Positions 5,926 to 8,336 of a DNA stretch of 8,336 nucleotides are shown piece after piece; positions within the stretch are counted from its first letter, which is position 1, and each line of letters begins with the position of its first letter. The notes beneath the pieces were generated by a model that saw nothing but the letters and a program-made list of their open reading frames with translations, did no database searches and had not been told where the DNA came from. Source of the stretch: Acidobacteriota bacterium (GTDB lineage: Bacteria > Acidobacteriota > Terriglobia > UBA7540); contig PLWR01000119.1 in assembly GCA_003165615.1 (NCBI GenBank), forward strand, positions 1-8,336, written 5' to 3'. The position numbers and the translations under genes were made by a program.

Positions 5926-6171
5926 ATGCGCGATCTTACGAACTTCCTAAGTAGCAATGGCATGATGTGGGTGATGATCCTCTCGTCCGCAAAGTGGGTG
6001 ATGATCATCGCGGTGGTGGGAATTGTTTGTTGGTTCCGAAATCGCAAAAGTGAGTTGCAGGCCCACCAGGAATTGCGCACCAGGGAAATGGCGCACCTCC
6101 AGAAGATGAAAGAGCTCGATATCGAGCTGGAAAAAACCAAAGGACGATCTTCCACTGGCCAAGCCGCGTAA
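5926..6171 (+). CDS. Small TM-coiled-coil protein C (third of the triplet)
   Basis: An 81-aa paralogue with a slightly longer, Met-rich N-terminus (MRDLTNFLSSNGMMWVMI) before the membrane helix (about residues 22-36, KWVMIIAVVGIVCWF), then the conserved charged helix SELQAHQELRTREMAHLQKM and ELDIELEKTKG. Two ATGs lie side by side at 5923 and 5926. The GGAGG at 5916-5920 is two and five bases away respectively, so 5926 is preferred; the difference is one residue. It is closer to protein B than to A in the stretch just after the membrane (AVVGIVCWF against AIVGIVHWY). The 111-base gap upstream holds nothing convincing. The function is likely shared with its siblings. Confidence 0.74.
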   Translation: MRDLTNFLSSNGMMWVMILSSAKWVMIIAVVGIVCWFRNRKSELQAHQELRTREMAHLQKMKELDIELEKTKGRSSTGQAA

Positions 6172-6203
6172 TCAGACGGCAGGCACGGAGACGAAAAGGT
6201 ATC

Positions 6204-6416
6204 ATGGGAGCAACACCTCCATCACCGGCACGCCATCGAGGCGGACTCACGTTCCCCGTCCTCCTCCTTGTGCTGGGGATAATGTTCCTGCTGGATCAAC
6301 TCGTACCGGGTTGGGGAATCAGCAAAACCTGGCCGGCGTTGCTGATCGTGATTGGGGTATTGAAGCTGGTGGACATAACCCGGCCGCCGCGCCCACCCGA
6401 GGGGCCCCGTGTCTAA
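6204..6416 (+). CDS. Minimal LiaI-LiaF-type two-helix membrane protein
   Basis: This 70-aa protein is nearly all one LiaI-LiaF-like (DUF5668-type) module: helix 1 TFPVLLLVLGIMFLLDQLVP, a short turn (GWGIS), helix 2 KTWPALLIVIGVLKLVD, then a Pro-rich end (TRPPRPPEGPRV). The WPxLLIxxG motif in helix 2 is the hallmark and is shared with the zinc-finger protein and with the Toastrack protein of this operon. The start ATG follows AAAAGG by four bases, a weak ribosome site, and lies 32 bases after protein C. In Firmicutes, small LiaI-type proteins act as membrane anchors for stress proteins; the same role here is inference. Confidence 0.72.
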   Translation: MGATPPSPARHRGGLTFPVLLLVLGIMFLLDQLVPGWGISKTWPALLIVIGVLKLVDITRPPRPPEGPRV

Positions 6417-6420
6417 GAAA

Positions 6421-6529
6421 CAGTAGGCAGAAGGCACTAGGCAGTTGGGAGGCGGGCAAGGGACAAATTCGAAATTCAAAACTCGAAAATCGAGGCATAG
6501 GTTGCGAGTTTCGAATTTCGATTTTCGAG
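6421..6529. repeat. Low-complexity intergenic repeat with two interleaved inverted pairs
   Basis: The spacer starts with a purine-rich reiteration (CAGTAGGCAGAAGGCACTAG, then GCAGTTGGGAGGCGGG) and continues as a mosaic of CGAAATTC/TCGAAA words. CTCGAAAATCGA (6482-6493) is exactly inverted at 6518-6529. Just before it, CGAAATTCAAAACTC (6470-6484) is inverted at 6506-6520 with one mismatch in 15. The order A-B-A'-B' means the two hairpins compete or form a pseudoknot-like fold. It has the look of a dispersed acidobacterial intergenic repeat. It separates the small LiaI-type gene from the Toastrack gene, so it may tune read-through. Confidence 0.6.
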
Positions 6530-6557
6530 CTTCGGCTTTTTCGGGCGGGAGACAGAC

Positions 6558-8084
6558 ATGAGCGTCTACACCTATCGTCATGGATCAATCTTCTGGGCGC
6601 TGACCCTGATTGGCGTGGGCGCCATTTTTCTTTGGCAGAATTTCAATTCTGCCATCCATCCCTGGCAACTGATCGCCAAGTTCTGGCCCATCCTCATCAT
6701 TTTTTGGGGACTTTCGAAGCTCATCGATTACATGCAGGCGCAGGCCCACCCGGACACTACTCCTCCCCCGCTCTTTTCCGGAAGTGAGGTGGTGATGCTG
6801 GTCCTGATCCTGGCGTTAGGCACCATCGTTTCCAAGGTGGTGCTGCACTCCGGGCCACCGTGGGGATGGCATATTGACGACGATGAAATCGCCAATATGT
6901 TTTTGAATTCCTACACCTACACGAAGACTTTTTCGCAGCCGGTACAGGGTGCGCCACATCTGGTGATGGAAGACCAGCGCGGCGACGTGGAAATCCGCGG
7001 CGCTGACCAGGCGGCGATCGACGTGATGGCCAAGGAATCCATCCGCGCCGATGACGAGAACGCGGCCAAAAAGATATCCGACAATCTAAAGCTGGAGGTG
7101 GCGGAGGAAGCCGGCCATTACTTGCTGCGGTCCAACCGGCGCTCCCTGGCGGATGAGGGCCGCCATATCACCATCGACATGAGCCTGCGTGTTCCCAAGG
7201 CGACGAGCAATGATGTCAGCTCGGAGCGCGGCGACATTGTATTGGATGACTTGAACGGTGACCAGACGCTCACCACGCAAAAGGGCGATGTGCGCGCTAC
7301 CAATGTCCATGGCCTGGTGAAGATCCACAAAGTCGGCGGCTCCACGGAAGTCCGCAGTGTGAAAGGCAGCGTGGAACTCGACGGTCACGGCGATGATATC
7401 GAGGTCGCTGATGTCTCCGACACGGTTACCGTTCACGGCGAGTTTACCGGCGCCATCCAGTTCCGGAACGTCGGGCAAACGTTGCGCTTCGAATCGTTGC
7501 GGACAAACATGACAGCACAGAAGCTCTCTGGGCGGCTGGACATGGAGGTTGGCTCCATGGAATTGAATGGCGTCGACGGCCCCCTGGAAATTACCACCCG
7601 CCAGAAGGACATCACCGTCGACGAGTTCAAACACAGCCTGCACATCACCGACCGCGACGGTCAAATCACCTTAAAAACCTCCACCCCCCCCACCCATGAT
7701 ATCCAGGTGGAATCGAAAAACGGCGCTGTGGAAGTAGCCCTCCCGCCCAACGCGAATTTTCAAGTCGAAGCTTACTCGCGCCATGGAGAAGTGGAGTGCG
7801 ACTTTACCGGACCTGGTTTGAAAGTAGTGAAGGAAGGCGACACGCCTGCAATTTCCGGGAGCTACGGCAAAGGCGGGACCATGATCCGGATCAACACAGA
7901 CTACGGCGCCATTCGCATTGTGCGCGGCGGTTCACACCCCCCTGCGACTCCGGAACCACTCACGCCGCCCACTTCTCCGACGCCGCCTGAGCCGCCCGGC
8001 AAAGCGCAGACGACTTGGAATCACCCGGGGCAACCCTATGTGCCCGTTGTCGGCGTGCAACGTGTAGTTTCAGAAGGCAACTGA
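6558..8084 (+). CDS. LiaI-LiaF-TM plus DUF4097 (Toastrack) putative envelope-stress protein
   Basis: A 508-aa protein. Residues 9-58 are a LiaI-LiaF-like two-helix module (FWALTLIGVGAIFLWQNF, then KFWPILIIFWGLSKLIDY), followed by a third membrane helix at about 75-96 (SEVVMLVLILALGTIVSK). Residues of about 130-455 are an all-beta DUF4097/Toastrack region made of repeated turns of roughly 20 residues (GDVEIRGAD, GDIVLDDLNGD, GDVRATNVHG, GSVELDGHGDD, GPLEITTRQKD, GQITLKTS, GAVEVALP). The last 50 or so residues are Pro/Thr-rich and disordered. DUF4097 forms a beta-solenoid-like sheet found in LiaF/LiaG and in partners of PspC; three helices predict that the solenoid sits outside the cytoplasmic membrane. 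The start ATG has GGGAGA about six bases upstream. It is probably the sensor or effector end of the operon. Confidence 0.85.
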   Translation: MSVYTYRHGSIFWALTLIGVGAIFLWQNFNSAIHPWQLIAKFWPILIIFWGLSKLIDYMQAQAHPDTTPPPLFSGSEVVMLVLILALGTIVSKVVLHSGPPWGWHIDDDEIANMFLNSYTYTKTFSQPVQGAPHLVMEDQRGDVEIRGADQAAIDVMAKESIRADDENAAKKISDNLKLEVAEEAGHYLLRSNRRSLADEGRHITIDMSLRVPKATSNDVSSERGDIVLDDLNGDQTLTTQKGDVRATNVHGLVKIHKVGGSTEVRSVKGSVELDGHGDDIEVADVSDTVTVHGEFTGAIQFRNVGQTLRFESLRTNMTAQKLSGRLDMEVGSMELNGVDGPLEITTRQKDITVDEFKHSLHITDRDGQITLKTSTPPTHDIQVESKNGAVEVALPPNANFQVEAYSRHGEVECDFTGPGLKVVKEGDTPAISGSYGKGGTMIRINTDYGAIRIVRGGSHPPATPEPLTPPTSPTPPEPPGKAQTTWNHPGQPYVPVVGVQRVVSEGN

Positions 8085-8336
8085 TCGAGTGTAGCGCATC
8101 TCTGCCTATGAGGTCTGCGGCTCTTCCTAACACTCGCGCTCCCGAACCCAAGGGCAGCGGTCCATATTTGAGAATCTCTGGAGTTGCCAAGAAAGAACCG
8201 CGGACCCCAAAAACGGGCGCTACCCAGTCTCGTGCATGCGGCGCCAAAGCTAAGAGCTTATCCGTAAATAAGTATTGAACTCTCGGAAGGATTAAGGCAA
8301 GATAATGGCTTAAGATGCCACAGATAAAATCTTGGG
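8085..8336. other. Non-coding tail with no supportable gene
   Basis: After the Toastrack stop codon no frame shows a recognisable protein, and I see no strong intrinsic terminator: CGAGTG (8086-8091) is inverted at 8131-8136 but with a long loop and no T-run. A small palindrome (AAGCT-AAG-AGCTT, 8247-8259) and an AT-richer end with TTGAAC (8275-8280) and GATAAT (8301-8306) could be part of a promoter reading rightwards, but the 20-base spacer is too long for a standard one. An ATG at 8315 stays open to the window end for only seven codons. Confidence 0.4.

Noticed and set aside
6526..6541. AGC-TTCG-GCT followed by five Ts, resembling an intrinsic terminator.
   Set aside because: The stem is only 3-4 bp, too weak, although the TTCG loop and T-run are suggestive; it also lies just before the ribosome site of the next gene.
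6222..6588. Minus-strand frames of 119 and 89 codons covering the repeat at 6421-6529.
   Set aside because: Their translations (e.g. SKIEIRNS, LPSAFCLLFL) are the usual spurious product of this type of intergenic repeat.
7086..7664. A 192-codon minus-strand frame inside the Toastrack gene.
   Set aside because: It is an antisense shadow of the beta-solenoid codons, with no ribosome site or recognisable domain.
8275..8306. TTGAAC and GATAAT boxes as a promoter near the right edge.
   Set aside because: The spacer is 20 bases, outside the usual 16-18, and no gene start with a ribosome site follows within the window.

Overview
The window looks like a chromosomal segment of a moderately GC-rich, diderm-type soil bacterium, most probably an acidobacterium (Acidobacteriota, Terriglobia-like). 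This taxonomic call is an inference. It rests on the gene content, on secreted amidohydrolase and SRPBCC proteins with Sec signal peptides, and on two intergenic low-complexity repeats of a style I associate with acidobacterial genomes ('aggtgtcaggtacc'-like and 'aattcgaaattcgaaa'-like). No rRNA, tRNA, CRISPR array or transposase gene is visible.

Left part (1-3000), housekeeping and metabolic genes: the C-terminal tail of an RNA-processing-type metallo-beta-lactamase-fold protein (+) converges on an HD-domain phosphohydrolase (-) that has a very good sigma-70 promoter. Upstream of the HD gene lies a 92-bp MITE/REP-like element (809-900) with terminal inverted repeats and a perfect 10-bp flanking direct repeat. 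After it comes an exported SRPBCC (AHSA1-like) protein (+), convergent with a secreted metal-dependent amidohydrolase (-).

Right part (3125-8084), the most interesting section: eight consecutive + strand genes that look like one envelope-stress operon. In order they are an ECF sigma factor; a zf-HC2 anti-sigma factor (ATGA overlap); a B-box zinc-finger membrane protein carrying a LiaI-LiaF-type transmembrane module (ATGA overlap); three tandem, mutually homologous microproteins, each one membrane helix plus a charged coiled coil (69, 76 and 81 aa); a 70-aa protein that is almost only a LiaI-LiaF transmembrane module; and a 508-aa protein with a LiaI-LiaF-like module, a further membrane helix, a long DUF4097/'Toastrack' beta-solenoid and a proline-rich tail. 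LiaI-LiaF transmembrane and Toastrack domains are known partners in Lia/phage-shock (Psp) envelope-stress systems, and the TM-coiled-coil microproteins resemble PspB in architecture. My reading is a Psp/Lia-like membrane-stress module run by an ECF sigma/anti-sigma pair instead of LiaRS or PspF, with an expanded set of small coiled-coil membrane proteins.

The operon is interrupted by two repeat-rich spacers (5188-5285 and 6421-6529) that could tune expression of the downstream parts. The last 250 bases (8085-8336) contain no supportable gene.
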